Part shown: piece after piece, positions 45,774 to 58,074 of the stretch
Layout: each line of letters opens with the position of its first letter
How positions within the stretch are numbered: position 1 is the stretch's first letter
Origin: Planococcus citri
Taxonomy: Eukaryota > Arthropoda > Insecta > Hemiptera > Pseudococcidae
Reading direction: 5' to 3'
Length of the DNA: 64,000 nt
Assembly: GCF_950023065.1 (NCBI RefSeq)
Contig: NC_088680.1
Span: forward strand, 30,244,559-30,308,558
The notes under the pieces: model-generated
Databases searched by the model: none
What the model saw: only the letters and a program-made list of their open reading frames with translations
What the model was told of the DNA's origin: nothing
Position numbers and translations under genes: made by a program

Positions 45774-47504
45774 CTAAGGGACTCTTTCGTGTGGTTCTGT
45801 AGTCAGATTTGTTATAGATGATTAGAGGTAACCTATGCATGTATTTGTCAGTAGCCTACGTTGAAGGTTTGAAGATTCAGTCATGAATTTTTGAAAAACT
45901 GAGAACATTTTCTAGTCAACTAAAATTGAGCTCACGTAAATTACTCAGAACTTCTTTAAGTTTTTCAGTATAGAAAATTCAGTTTTATACCTTTACCTAT
46001 CCTATACTTTTATTAAATGTAAGAAAATGCAGTATGAAGATTTTTCCCTCTGAAAAAATTTTCATTTCGAAAGAGTACTAATCTGTGGTACGTGAGCAGG
46101 AACATATTTATTTTTCAGTGCTGTTCATATTCCCTTTTAGAGTACATAATTATGATTTTTAAAACTTGGCAGAAATCTTCTATTTCACATTGAATTTTTC
46201 AAAAGACAGTTCCATTGATTAAAAAAAAAAAATTACTCGAAGTTAGTCTGATGAATGGCCAGTCCAACACGATAGCAAACGTATAAAAATCGAACAGCGA
46301 CATGCATTGAAGTAAACCAGAAACTGGTATGAAAGATCTCAAAGTTCCGTGACCTTCGCAATTTCACGAAATTTCACATCTTTTCAAGATGAGGTACTCT
46401 GAAAAATCGAAATTTCAAGTTCACCTTCGGAATGCCTACTTACAACACTCGTAAAAAAGGTTCAAATCCTACAAACTGCTCAACCGAAACTCACCCAAGG
46501 TACATATTAGTAATTTTCACCCAACGAAAAATTTACTCTCGAGAATATTTGAAATTTCACGACACAAAATCACAGCGAAAGACAGAGAGAGAACGCAACG
46601 AAGATAATAGTAACTGGCATTGCTTGATTCTGCGGCTCGCAGCTACAGTATAGTACAGTTCATCTCTCAGTCTCTCACTCCGGTTCATATTCTATGGAAA
46701 TACTAGTACAACGCTAATTTTTAGTCCTATATCAAATTTCCAGCTACGCTTCCACGAATAAAATATCTCGTTTGTCGGTCTACTCTGCGGTTAAAGTAAA
46801 TAAGTAAGTATAGCTTTGTAATTATGCAAACATTGGTTGGCTGCGTAGCGAAGCTCAACTATAAGTTAGCGGTTACGAATTGTTTGCAGTTATATGTTTC
46901 CTTTTGGTTGTTTACAAAGACGCAAAAACTTTTATTATAAACTTGCGCCCCCGCGTCGCTGGTCGTTTCGCATTTCGACCCTAGATTCCAGTCCTCTTTG
47001 GTATGTCCTCTTTTATGCCGAGTGACTAGGTACGGAGAGTGGTAGAAACTCGTGTACACTGTACAGTTACGGAGCTTTTTTTTCGGTCTGTTTCTTTCTA
47101 TTTTTGAATGAATTTCATACAACAGTGCGACAAGAAAGTTCGCTGACTGGTGGTTTTCCTTCGTATGGTAGGTACTTGGGATCAAGAGATGGTTTTGGGT
47201 TTCATCTTGAAGGGGCCTAATGCCTTATCTTAAGGTACTCCCAATTGTATCTTCTTTTTTCCCCCACATTTCCACATTTTACCTATCTTAACCATCTGTT
47301 CGCGACCACTCAAACACGAAATCAACCATTTGTGTTTAATCCCACGAAGCTCGCAATTGTTCAATCTAGAAAAGAATTGAAAGATGATCTTCTATAAAAT
47401 GTGATGAAGATGTTGGCTGAAAACGCGTAGAGATGAACATTTTTCGTCATAATTATGTTAAAGAAAAAACATAGTGGAGGCAAATAAGAAAAAATGAAAA
47501 CTTT
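45774..47504. other. Interval without a supported gene
   Basis: 46430-46650 and 46860-47185 carry open frames with fairly balanced codons on plus and minus strands respectively. Neither has convincing splice borders or motifs. A B-box-like word (ggttcaaatcc) at about 46459 has no matching A box or tRNA fold around it. Confidence 0.3.
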
Positions 47505-48525
47505 TTTTCAGTTACCCAAGCTTTTAGGTCAAAAAATTGTCAAAAATGGTTCTCTGACTTATTCCTGAGAATTAGCACCCCACAGCCCCCTAGCTAAATT
47601 TTTTATTGGTGAGGAAGGGCTCATCCCCATGAGGTTTGCCCGTTATCTCCCCAAGGTTTGATTTTGTCGAAAAATAAGTAATTAGTATTATACTTGAGTT
47701 CAACATTAAATTATCTACAACTTTTGACTCAAGATTTCTTTTCATAGAACCAACGGGAGAGGAGGTAGGAGAGTCATAAGGAAAAGATTTTTGAAAAATA
47801 TGTCATTACACGCAATAGTACTATGGCTGATTTATATGAATTTTTCGGGTGGAAAAAATGTTGATGTTGTAATCATTATTGATATGAAGGGGTCATCCAC
47901 CCGACTCCCGCATATTCCCCTACCCCTCATCACTTCCCCCACCTCTCCTGAAAGTCTCTTCTTACATTAGTCATGAAAAATGAATTACAAAATTATTAAT
48001 CAACACTTTTATTCATAATCAGAGTTGTCACTCTCCTGATCATCTTCATAACTCTCCATCTCTTCCAGCTCTGGGTCGTCATTCACCATCAGAGTTGAGT
48101 TTACCACAAATAAAGCAATTGTCGGATTGCGCCATGCCATGCCATGTCTATAATAGCATAGAAACTTCGTTCAAATCAAATTAAATTTTGAACGCACATG
48201 TAATACGTAACACGTATGAAACGCGAACGACATATTTTTCAAAAATCTTTTCCATGGACTCTCCTACCTCCTCTCCTGTTGTTCCTATGAAAAAAATCTG
48301 TAGACAAGCGTTGTAGATAATTCAATGTAGAACTTGTGTATAATAATACATACTTTTTCGATAAAATCAAATTCCGAGGGGATAACGGATAAAAATCCAT
48401 TGGTGGGGGGAGGTTCACCACCCTAAGAATTTAGCCAGGGGTCTGTGGGGTGGTGGTTTTCAGGAATTATCCAGGGTACCACCCTTGACAATCTGTCATC
48501 ATAAAAGCTTGGGTAGCTAAAAATG
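47505..48525. repeat. Foldback element of about 1 kb
   Basis: The left arm (47505-47815) begins agttacccaagcttttaggt. The right arm (48230-48525) ends catcataaaagcttgggtag. Matching inner blocks include gagaggaggtaggagagtc against gactctcctacctcctctc and aaaagatttttgaaaaatatg against catatttttcaaaaatctttt. The 47816-48229 centre is unpaired and AT-rich. The ends are not defined to the base. Confidence 0.72.
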
Positions 48526-48601
48526 TTTTTATTTTCAAAATATTGTGTTTCTAATTTGACTCCACTAAAATGTACTTATTAGGGATTGAAAAATGTAAAT
48601 A

Positions 48602-48982
48602 CAGTAGACTCTCGATTATCCGCCATTCGATTATCCGCCCTTCGGCTTATCCGACCCAATTTCATCCGCCCTTCCCTCCGGGTTATCCGACCTACTGAGG
48701 GCGGATGTACACATATTTGCATATTTTGGCTGTTTTTAGTGCATATTTCAGCATATTTTGCTCTTTTTACTCGCTTCAATGCAAATTTTTCTCATTTCTG
48801 CTCATTTTCTCAAAATTTTTCCAAAAAATCATGGTTTTTTCGTTTTTTAGCTGGAAAGTTTTTTAAAAAATTTCACCCAAACAAAACAAATTTCCCTGAA
48901 AACGTTATTTTGGATTATCCGCCATTTTCGTTATCCGCCAGACCTTCAGCCCCAATTAGGGCGGATAATCGAGAGTCTACTG
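48602..48982. mobile_element. Pogo/Tigger-like MITE (381 bp) with TA duplication
   Basis: The termini start CAGTAGACTCTCGATTATCC and end in its exact complement. TA flanks both sides (48600-48601 and 48983-48984). The repeated gattatccgcc words near each end are typical of pogo/Tigger derivatives. The ends differ from those of the element at 17234-17800, so it is a separate subfamily. No transposase is present. The long frames over it are incidental. Confidence 0.88.
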
Positions 48983-49000
48983 TACATATAACTGATACTA

Positions 49001-49032
49001 GGGGGCTCCGCCCCCTGGCCGCTTCGCGGCCC
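49001..49032. other. Two adjacent GC-rich hairpins
   Basis: GGGGGCTCCGCCCCC (49001-49015) and GGCCGCTTCGCGGCC (49018-49032) are perfect short inverted repeats two bases apart. They sit 18 bp beyond the MITE end in AT-rich sequence. Such paired GC hairpins can mark the ends of some mobile elements. What they are here is unknown. Confidence 0.7.
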
Positions 49033-49139
49033 AACCCCCGTACTCGTATGCATGAAATCCAGCACTCCTTGCGATTGCCGGTGTCCTTCCTTAAGTTCTC
49101 CGATGATTATCATTGATTTGAAGAGCGTTTTTTGATTTC

Positions 49140-49760
49140 CTTATCAAATTGGCCTGTTGTAAAGTTGGGAATTTAGGCAGCTGAAAATCGAGTTGCAGCC
49201 TATTCACCACCGATTTAAAAGGCTTCTCCAAATGAGCAGATTTTTAGATAGACTCCTCATGTGCGTTTTTTTTTTTTACCAGAATACATAATTTAGAGAC
49301 CTTTGAGTAGGTATGGATGAAGAAAAAATTCAAAAAATCTGAAATTTTCTTTCAATAGAGAAATGCTTAGAATTCACACTGTTGATACCGAATTGACCAT
49401 TCCGAGCGACTCAGGACCTCCAGCGCGATTTTTCAATTTCTCCGGAATATTCGGATTCAGGAGGTTAGTTGTTAACATGATGCAGCCATTCGTGCAAATT
49501 TCAAGAATTTTCCTTCTAATTGAAAAGTTCGAGTTAAAAAAAAAAAAAAAATTACTCACGAATACTTACTATTTACGCTGGTCAAAAAAATAAACTTTAC
49601 GTATTTTTCTGGAAATAGGCTCAAATGTAGTTAAGCTCGTTGAACAGATTGAGAATGTTCCACAACTCAATTTTTAGCTGCCTGAATTGTTTTCCACGCC
49701 TTCTGGAGAAATCAGAAATTTCGCCGGAAAATCTAGAATGGCCAGAAATTGAAATTAGTT
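49140..49760. repeat. Repeat mosaic, ctccagaa-ctgaaaatcgag family, copy 2
   Basis: cagctgaaaatcgagttgca (about 49179) pairs with acaactcaatttttagctgc (about 49662). 49630-49740 matches the right arm of the element at 39780-40285 (gttccacaactcaattttta, cttctggagaaatcag). 49390-49530 also matches its outer right arm (gattcaggaggttag, then tgcaaatttcaag). Order and orientation differ, so this copy is rearranged. Confidence 0.55.
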
Positions 49761-50697
49761 TTAGGGTCAATTTACATTCCACAGTTTTTGCTGAGTAAAT
49801 AAATATACCTACATTTAAAAAAACACAGTATTTCATCGTCGAACCAATCGAATCAATCGAGACACACGCAGCATTGTCTGACTCCAGCGATGTCTTCAAG
49901 TACGTGACGTCATGACGTGGCGTCTCCATCGTCATTCACACATCGTTGAATCTCATTTCGTCGTCGACAATCATCACCTTACGTATACTTTCTTGCTACG
50001 AGTAAGATATAAATAAAACTACGAGTATCATCTCTTCATCCATTTATCGTACATTACAGTACATACTTCCAAATTCCAATAGTACAATCGACAAGTGTAC
50101 ACATATCGTTTTCGCGAGACAATTACATTCGACATGACATTACTACATACGAGTACTACAGCAGCAGCACACATCGAACACCTCAAATCACACGCTTCTT
50201 CGCCTTCTAATAGAAATTACTACACCATAACGCGAATTTCCATCTTATACGTTAGCACCATCCTCTCCCTCTCCTTCTATTTAATACTTCGCGTTTCGAT
50301 ACGATAAGTACCTAACCTACATAAATGCACGTCCCCGTCGTCATCGTGTACTAAAACTTGACGAATACATACAAAACTGAAAATATCCTTCTGGGATTGC
50401 GAACATGGAGCGATGAACAGCAGACAATCGTTAAGGTTATCGATACCTCCGTTTTCGTTGCTTTTTTCATTTTACGTATTTCAATCTCATCTACGCGAAA
50501 TACGAGTGTTGCTACTCGTATGTAGTTGGAGAATAGTAGTTATTTTCCGACATTACCAATTGCCATCTCATAGAGAAGCGAACGATTGCGAAAAAAACAC
50601 GTTCGTTTAGTTTCCAATTAATTGCTAAACAGAGACACGAGCAAGAGCATCGTGTGTCGTTTTGCTAGTGTGTTCTGCTTACGTTAGTCGTATATAT
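49761..50697. other. CG-richer unique interval, no gene assigned
   Basis: 49860-50660 lacks the long A/T runs of the flanks. A 65-codon ORF from a true ATG at 50413 is hydrophobic and unrecognised. A promoter-like role is possible but unproven. Confidence 0.25.
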
Positions 50698-50713
50698 ACA
50701 GGGTGTCCTATTA
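50698..50713 (+). repeat. ACAGGGTGTCC terminus-like word
   Basis: tatatACAGGGTGTCCTATT matches in inverse the gggacaccctgtattt word at about 55034-55047, each adjacent to TA. Such words are frequent transposon ends in arthropods. Whether the two delimit one 4.3 kb element or are separate remnants cannot be told. Confidence 0.4.
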
Positions 50714-51081
50714 GGGTTGTAAACGAATGAGTTCATGTAGGAGTTTTTTGATTCGTATTGTGGGGGTTTTCGAGGTTTTCGATGCCGGTAATTTTTCAAG
50801 TGAAGCGGGGGGGGGGGAGGAAATCATGTGCTAGTCGAAAAGTAATTTCGTCGTGATTTTAGTAATTGAAAATGGAAATTAGTTGAAAAAAGATGTGCTT
50901 ACAAGTTTTAAAATATATGACTAAATGAAAATAATTTTTTAATAAATTGTGGATAGCTTTGCAATAGCGATGTTCAATTGTTAGATGTTTTTAGCGTTCC
51001 TACTTCTGCTAAAAAATATTATACATTTGTTAATAATGATAGAAAATTCGTTAGGGCTCGATAAGTTCTACCAAGAAATAT

Positions 51082-51178
51082 TTACGCTACTCGATCTGGC
51101 GCGTTTCTCATGTACTCCCTTAGTTCAGGGATAGTTTTCATATTCGGGCACGGTTCTCCGGAATCTCGCTGTCGTATG
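51082..51178 (-). CDS. Candidate terminal coding exon with strong acceptor
   Basis: On the minus strand a strong acceptor (tgtaattttctacAG, AG at 51180-51179) is followed by 31 codons (IRQRDSGEPCPNMKTIPELR, then EYMRNAPDRVA) ending at TAA (51084-51082). The residues are charged and varied, unlike read-through of background. The frame upstream of the acceptor becomes hydrophobic low-complexity, as expected for an intron. Phase is 2 (one base completes the first codon). No upstream exon or poly(A) signal was identified. Family unknown. Confidence 0.42.
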
Positions 51179-53023
51179 CTGTAGAAAATTACATAAAAAT
51201 ATTGAAATACTAGTATAGGTACCAGGTACCTATAACTGAAAAAATTAAAAATGAATTCAAAACGTAACACTATACGTACTACACACAGAAGAACAAGCCG
51301 GGAAGAAGATGGAGTTCTAATGAAAAAAGAATAATTATTCATAATTTAGTTTGTTTTTTGTGTACAGCAATGTGGTGATCCAAAATAAATATCTCTACTT
51401 ACTTACTATCAAAAATTCAAACACGGCTTGCAGTCGAATCTTCGAATCTTCTTCTATCTATTCTTATCGATTCTGATGCAAATTGAATCAATGTTGAGTT
51501 CCTGAAAAAATAAATTACTTTCAAATACATTGAGTGCTTTTCCAGCAGAGTTAAAAAAACAAATTGTTCACCAATCCTCTCCCTCCCTCCTCCCATTTAT
51601 TCTGCACTTGGCAAAACCGAATTTCATCGTTTTTGATCTGTCTATATTGAGCTTCCAGAGAGATTTCGATGTAAATATACAAAATTCTGGGCGAGGATGA
51701 GTTGAGCTGCGAAAAATCTTTATTATTATTATCATTTATTTATTTATTTTTTTTTGAAAGGGGCAACACGAGTAAGTATCTCGTATCTCTTGTCAGCAGA
51801 ATTCCAAAAATACACCTAGAGTTTGATTACTGAATATTTTAGAAATCTCAAAAAAAAAATCAACGTATCGAAAATGACGTATATTTTAGGTAATCCTTTG
51901 GGGAAGTTGAATTAGGGTTTTGATTTTTTTGGGTCGTTCTTCTCGGATCAGAAATTTTTTCAAGATATCCCCTAATGAAGAAGTTGAGGAATCGAATTAT
52001 GACTTGAGAAGTTGAGGAAAAGTCCATAAATCTGCTCCAAAAATCGTTCAAAGTTCAGATAATATTATCACAAAATACAATAGGAATTGCTTAGGGAAGC
52101 CTTGTTATCATTGGGTCACGAGAAAGTGTCGCCATTACAGGGTCATTTCATGCCAATTTGACCGAAGTTTCGACCTCAAGTCGTGTAATTTTTCATGATT
52201 ACTTTACTAAATCCCTCCCTCTCCCTCTCGAACTATCCAAAAAAAAAAAACATTTTCATTTGGTTTCAAACCTTTTGAGAAAAATGAGATGGGCTTTGAT
52301 TATTTCAGTCTAATACGGTAGTGTTGAATTTTTACTTTGAAATGGTGTATTTTCAAAAAGGGCACTTTCAGTAGGTGAGGCATCCCCTTTTTCTAAATTG
52401 ACACAGAATTCTAAAAAAGAAGACGAAATCCTGTGTTACGTCGATTTATGTGATTTCAAAAGTGCTAAACATAGATACGAGTTTTCTGAACTTACTCCTT
52501 CCATGTGTACCCCTCCTCGCTTTCTTCGTGTTTTAATGGATGAAAATCGACTTTTTTAAAAAGCATTTTTCTATTGGGGTCAAGCCTGAAAGTTTTTTTT
52601 ACGACATGTCCATGATTTTTATGGCGCTGAACTCGAATATGATGTTATTTTTTGATCCGACCTTATCGAAATTCTCAGTGCTTCCTTCATTCGATTCAGT
52701 ATATGTACTTGAAAACATATTCAGTAAGTATACCTATTTGAAAAAATACGTATGATTTATATCGAATGGTGCATTTTCGAAGGTTCTGAACAATAACACG
52801 ACATTACGTATTCAATTCGACCTCTGCTAATGCTATGCCTCTTGGTAGCTTCTTCTCGGAGAACTGGAGGAGTGGAAGGGGTGGTTTGGAGGGAACAGAA
52901 AGTATTTCCAGTATAAACTGGGGATTTGAAGGGGCTCAGGATATACACCATTGACTGTATCAATCGATATTATTGACCTTGGTGTTGTTGTTTTAAATAT
53001 CTAATTTTATAAATTGATGTTGA
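51179..53023. other. AT-rich interval, no gene supported
   Basis: On the minus strand, 52800-52960 is open in two frames with proline/serine-rich products, without a clear choice or splice borders. Otherwise nothing specific. Confidence 0.3.
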
Positions 53024-53031
53024 CATCAAAG
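53024..53031. repeat. Target-site duplication CATCAAAG, left
   Basis: This matches 53308-53315 exactly and defines the ends of the MITE between them. Confidence 0.9.
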
Positions 53032-53307
53032 TATAGACAGTAAAGGGAAGACTTCGCACTATCGTTATAAAAATGTACATTTTCCGTGCGCAAGGTTTTC
53101 GTAATCGCAAAGTTGCATGCGCGAGCGCTCTCTATTATTCACAGCCTGAGAAATGTACGAACTACGTAGATTCAAGAGCATCGCTATAGAATCGCGAAGT
53201 TACATGCGCGGCGCCCTCTACAAATTCTTCAAAACCTGGCGTCCGAAACGCGACTGGTTTTGATTTAGTCCCGCTTTGAGTGCGAAGTCTTCCCTTTACT
53301 GTCTATA
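53032..53307. mobile_element. hAT-like MITE (276 bp) with perfect 8 bp target duplication
   Basis: TIRs start TATAGACAGTAAAGGGAAGA and continue cttcgcac; the right end is the exact complement. CATCAAAG occurs at 53024-53031 and again at 53308-53315, a perfect 8 bp duplication of the kind left by hAT (and P-type) transposases. The interior shows a degenerate internal duplication (cgcaaagttgcatgcgcgag against cgcgaagttacatgcgcggc). It is too short for a transposase. The perfect duplication and TIRs suggest a fairly young insertion. Confidence 0.9.
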
Positions 53308-53315
53308 CATCAAAG
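53308..53315. repeat. Target-site duplication CATCAAAG, right
   Basis: Second copy of the 8 bp duplication flanking the MITE at 53032-53307. Confidence 0.9.
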
Positions 53316-53849
53316 CTCAGCATAGCCAATGGCATCGTTGTTGCTTGACAAGGTATTCTTCACAAATGTGACAGTATTTTCAGTTTACGATAGGAGTGCG
53401 CTCTTGATAACTGAGTTCCTCTTTTACCATATTGGTCAAGACTCAAGTATTGTGAAGAAAACTGATCTGTAGATGTAGTTGAGTCTTAGTCACAAGAGTT
53501 TGTGGAGCCATAAAGCTTTCATTTTGTATGATCAAACGTGACTATTTCGTTTGGCAACATGCAGAAGGTCATACTAAGGAGTTCAAATGGACCCCTGAAG
53601 AGTCGTATTCAAAAAAATTGAGTGGTTATTCGAGTTCAGTGTTTTCGAAAATATCACCGACGATATATCTTACGTAATTTTTTCATTTTTCTAATTTTGC
53701 AACAACGTTCAAGTGCACTGAGAGATCTTCAGAGGGGTCGGATCGAAGAAATAAGCCAATATTCGAACTTAGCGTTTTCAAATCAATAATAATTGCAATT
53801 ATGTTGTTTGACAATTCAATTTTTTTTAGAATTTTATTTGAAATTTGGG

Positions 53850-54480
53850 ATCTCCCTCCCCCTCGAAGGATGTGAGATCCATTTTCAAAATTCAGTTTAT
53901 TGAAAAAAAAACCAACATGATCTTCACTATAATTTTTTCAAAATTGAATATGGCTTCTGATTTCAATTCTAGGTGGAATAAGTTCTAGTTTTTGGAGTTG
54001 AATGATGATTGTACCATCATTTAAAGTTTTCGAAATTTATGCCTATTTCTATTTTGACCTTGAAATTAACCGCTCCAAATTGAAAACCTCCCATGCAGTG
54101 TGGGAGGTGAAATTGAAAAAAAAATGTAATGTAGGTGTCTTAAGTATAGTTTTTACTGGTTTAAAATCTGACCTAAAAATTTACCCTCAATTCATTATTT
54201 CTTCCTAAGGAAAGGAGTAAAATTGAAAAAAAAAGTTTCGCAATATTGATGTCTTATGCAGAGGTATTTAGTCACGCTGATCTCAAATAAATTATCTTGA
54301 AATTTATTCTGGACCCACAACGACCCCCTCCCCCCGATGGGAGTCGAGAAATTAAACAAAATTGAATTTTTCAATATAAATGTCAAGTGATATAACATGT
54401 GCTGATTTCAAATTTTACCCCGTAATTCACCCCCAAACTCACAATTCCTTTCGAAAATGGGGTTGAAATTTCAAAAAAAA
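53850..54480. repeat. Degenerate tandem repeat of about 120-180 bp units
   Basis: Several successive blocks share a ccctccccc/cctcccatg segment, then gaaattgaaaaaaaa/aaaattgaaaaaaaa, then an aatgtaggtgtc/attgatgtc/ataaatgtc segment and a ctgatttcaaat/ctgatctcaaat segment. At least three units are discernible at about 54060, 54220 and 54330. They are too diverged for exact borders. Confidence 0.45.
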
Positions 54481-56440
54481 AATATTTTTCTGAAGATAGC
54501 ACATTTAGTTCTGTCAGAAATTTCTCAACTCTATCATTCAAAGACCTCTTCTATGTTTTTTTTTTTTTTATGGCAACCAAGAATTGATGCTATAATTCAA
54601 CTGATTTTTTAATGCTGAACAAACAAGATTAGGAACACAGCTTAGCTCGCAAATTCCACCTCTTGTAAGCTAAAGATCAGAATAATCAGTTTCAATACCT
54701 TACCTCTTCTCAATAAATTTGCATACCCAGTTCGTCGTTGAGTCAAAGGACACGGTTTTGGCCAAAAATATACATCCAAAAATTTCACGAATGCACACTA
54801 AAAAAATGAATGTAACTATTTCAGACACAGTTCAAGCAAAGACTTTCATTTTGAGTACAAAGTTACCCACAAAAATGTTCAGCTCCGTAGGTGCTTCTGG
54901 AGGGGAGATTTGAGCCCTCTAAGAGGGGGCAATGCGAATACTATTTTTCTTTTTTTCGTAAGAAAGCCTCGTAAGCCACTCGTTTTTTTCTGGCACAGCT
55001 TCAAAATTGCGGTAACACTTCGTATACTGAAATGGGACACCCTGTATTTTTCTACTCGTTTCTACAAATCTATACTCTTTCTGTATACCTACGTCTTCTC
55101 TTAGGTCGCGCCGAATTCGTTTTCAGACTAAATTTCCTGCTAACCGAGTGCATCGGTGTTGTTTATATCCATATTTCAAATAGTTCAGGGCAAAGAAACC
55201 TCTCTCAAAGACCGGAGAGGGATATCAAATGGTTGAATGTGATACACCACCGTATGAAGTTCGCCAGTTTTAAGTAACGTACTAAAATTCTACGCCAGGT
55301 TTTTTCCTCTCTTTTTTTTCGCATTTCATTTCAACTCCGCATTAAAAATCCTTTAAACTGCAACACGACTTTAATGGCGCCTTTTCAAGTATGCTGAACA
55401 GTGAAGATTTTCTTTTTGCGAAGTTTTATCTTGGGAAATTTTCTCTTCTTTGCCGGCGTTATTTTTTCTCCCCGAGATATATACGTATATATTTTTTCTT
55501 CGTGCAGTACTTTGTTGCGAATGTGAAAATCTTATGGTTAATTTCGGTGAATAAATGTTAAAAGAGAGAAAAAATTATGGCTAAATTCGAACGCAAACTC
55601 GAAAGCTGAGGGAAAAAAAATACCAACGAAACTTCTTCTCTATGCTGTGTGACTTTTTAACATTAATTTATGTTTTCAATAAATTCTTACACAAGTTTTC
55701 TCTCCTAGTATGCTCTTCTTTCCTCAATGTGTCAGTGTTTAGCAGAACGAGAGAGATCGCACCGAACGCGAAGACGTGATGAGAGGAGAAACGTCCGAGA
55801 GAGTTTATATTATACGAGTGCATTTTTTTTTCCTTCTTCGTCTCTTTCTATGTAGCGTAGTACTGCTTTTTATTACTAGCACCGACGACGATGCCGATTC
55901 GATGTGATGATGCTGTATCCATTCGTCTGTTTTATTCCTCCCCCTGCTTGCTCGTCTTCGCTCAAAGCTCAAATTAAGTAACTTTTTCCTCTTTTAAGCC
56001 TTTTACGCGATAGGTATCGCAAGAAGTGTGTTTGGAAGGGAAAACTTATACTTACGCTGGCGCTGTGCTCTTCTACACTCCCTCGACATGTCGTATGTAT
56101 CGATAAAATGTACCTATGTGATATGCTGGCTGCTGTGTCTACTATTCTACTAAAATCGAACCAACTCGAAAAAAACACCTATAAATATTAATAGTAATTT
56201 AATTCAGCTCGTAAGTTGGCTATTGAATTTTAATTCGATGATGTGAAAGTTTTTTTAAACGTGATCGTACACTGGAGTCTTCTCTTGATGTGCTTTAAGA
56301 GATGTATGGAATGGACGAAAAACGTTTCCCATTATTGAATCTGATTAAAGAAGTTCTCATGATTGAGAGGATTTCTGATTGAAGTGGGATTAATCAGTCT
56401 GCAAATTTAGACATTCCATTTTGTTGAAAAAAGTGAACCA
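54481..56440. other. Interval without a supported gene
   Basis: The gggacaccctgta word lies at about 55034-55047. 55440-56180 is somewhat CG-richer with mixed open frames but no splice-bounded exon. The rest is AT-rich. Confidence 0.3.
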
Positions 56441-56720
56441 AGCTAAACTAGAGCAAAGGATCTTGGAAAAATATATTACCATGCCAAAATTTCAGGTGCT
56501 CAAGTTTTTTTTTTTGATTTTTGGTGAATTTTTAATGGGAAAAAATTAAAATTTTAACAACTTTACCTTGATTTGGTCTATAGCTTATTTTTGACCAGTC
56601 TAATTGTTTGGAAACGGTTTAAAACCGTTTGGAGCAGTCCTGGAGCCTCTTATGAAAATTCTACGAGATGCTGAAGGTTTCACAAAATTTTACCAAAAAT
56701 GAAGTTTGAAAACTGATGAG
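56440..56720 (-). repeat. Repeat with the ctggaggctctcgaa core, copy 3 (reverse)
   Basis: Read in reverse, 56655-56581 gives taagaggctccaggactgct and ccaaacggttttaaaccgtt, then tccaaacaattagactggtc. This matches the core at 31717-31800. A ccaaaatttcagg/ttttggtgaattttta block upstream resembles the flank of copy 1. Confidence 0.5.
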
Positions 56721-57645
56721 CTGGCGGTCTTATTGTTAAATATCATTCATTTTAAAAATGGATCATGACTTACTATTTGAATAAGTGGTACATAATCTGC
56801 CCATATAATTTCAATTTGTGGTCAGTGAATCCACCTTTAGAATATTTGAAGAGTGATTTTGGCCAGCTGCAACATAAATACATACCAGCATGTTTAATTT
56901 ATTCAATAACTTTTCGTCATCATGTACAGCCTTTTTTTGATGGATATCGCTGTTCGTTGCTGTACCATTTTGGGTATCTTATGGTTGTATCAAAGTACCG
57001 AAAATCTTGCTCCAGCTTGTTGTGAAAGTTGACTGAAGGTGACCTCTATGCTCACAGCACCCCCGAGGGATGTCAAATCGTTATCAACTACTTGAAATTT
57101 TTCTGACACATTGGACAGTGCACCTCATTCTGATTAATTACCTATTGTATTTTGTCAACGTCACGGGTTTTGAAACTTTGTTTCTGAAAAAAAGTAGGAA
57201 TCCTTTTGCAATTAGTAACCTATTGCTCTCTGTGAACCGGTGAATACGGCGTCTTCAAAATGAGTCGGTACGAGCCAAAATTTCTTTTGAGGATTTTAGT
57301 TCGAATTGGCCTTTTTTTTTGTAAGTTTTCCCATTTCTCAAAATCTGTTTGTAGCTCTTCCAATTTAGATATAAATTGGGCAAATAATCGTGTTAGGAAA
57401 TTTCAATTTTTTTGATCTAATATCAACCAATCTTGTGATCAAAAATGGGTCTCTTGAGTCTCATTTTCTAAAAAAAAAAACAGTCACTTTTTTGCAACCA
57501 GGGACTTGAAAGACAAAAAGTAAAGTTTACCGATCGTCTTTTAAATAGAATAGAAACTGCGATGATGAAATTAATTAATTATTTTATTTAATGAACCATA
57601 TGCAGCTACTTAGGCTACAGGGTCGCATTCTTTATCCCTGGGTTG

Positions 57646-57945
57646 ATGCGAGTATTCAGCTGGTTGTTTTCATTTTTTATTACAAAAACATTCGTTGAAC
57701 TTTTTGCAAAGAAGAATACTACAGCTTTGGACTTGGAATCACTTGCAGAGGTAGCTTTATACAGGGAGCTTGATGAGAGGATGCCAGAATGTATTTCAGA
57801 TGTACGAGTAGATACATACAATTGGGTTCTATTTTTAAATAATGTCGTTGCGTTGCCTATCTTCAAAATCGAAGAAGCAAATTACATTTTTTCAAAGTTA
57901 AAATCCATTTCTAAGTTTGACATTGATGAATATAATGTATTTTGA
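57646..57945 (+). CDS. Candidate coding fragment, unrecognised
   Basis: From an ATG at 57646, 99 codons run to TGA at 57943. After a hydrophobic start the sequence is varied and acidic (TALDLESLAEVALYRELDER, then RVDTYNWVLFLNNVVALPIF). The opposite strand is also open across 57615-57866 but looks low-complexity (serine-rich), so plus is preferred. No splice borders or known motif. It could be an exon, an old transposase or gene fragment, or chance. Confidence 0.3.
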   Translation: MRVFSWLFSFFITKTFVELFAKKNTTALDLESLAEVALYRELDERMPECISDVRVDTYNWVLFLNNVVALPIFKIEEANYIFSKLKSISKFDIDEYNVF

Positions 57946-58074
57946 CAAAAAGTATCGCAGTTTGAATGACCAAATAAATGATTTGTTTGTCAAATAATGT
58001 TTCAAGATCTTTCTCACTGCTTTCTTCTGGATTGCATACTTCAATTTCTCGGAAGGTTTGAAATCATCACCTCT

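Noticed and set aside
46459..46469. B-box-like ggttcaaatcc, possible tRNA or SINE
   Set aside because: No A box at the right distance and no cloverleaf could be drawn.
48586..49116. 176-codon plus-strand frame
   Set aside because: Crosses the pogo-like MITE and the GC hairpins; an accident of the repeats.
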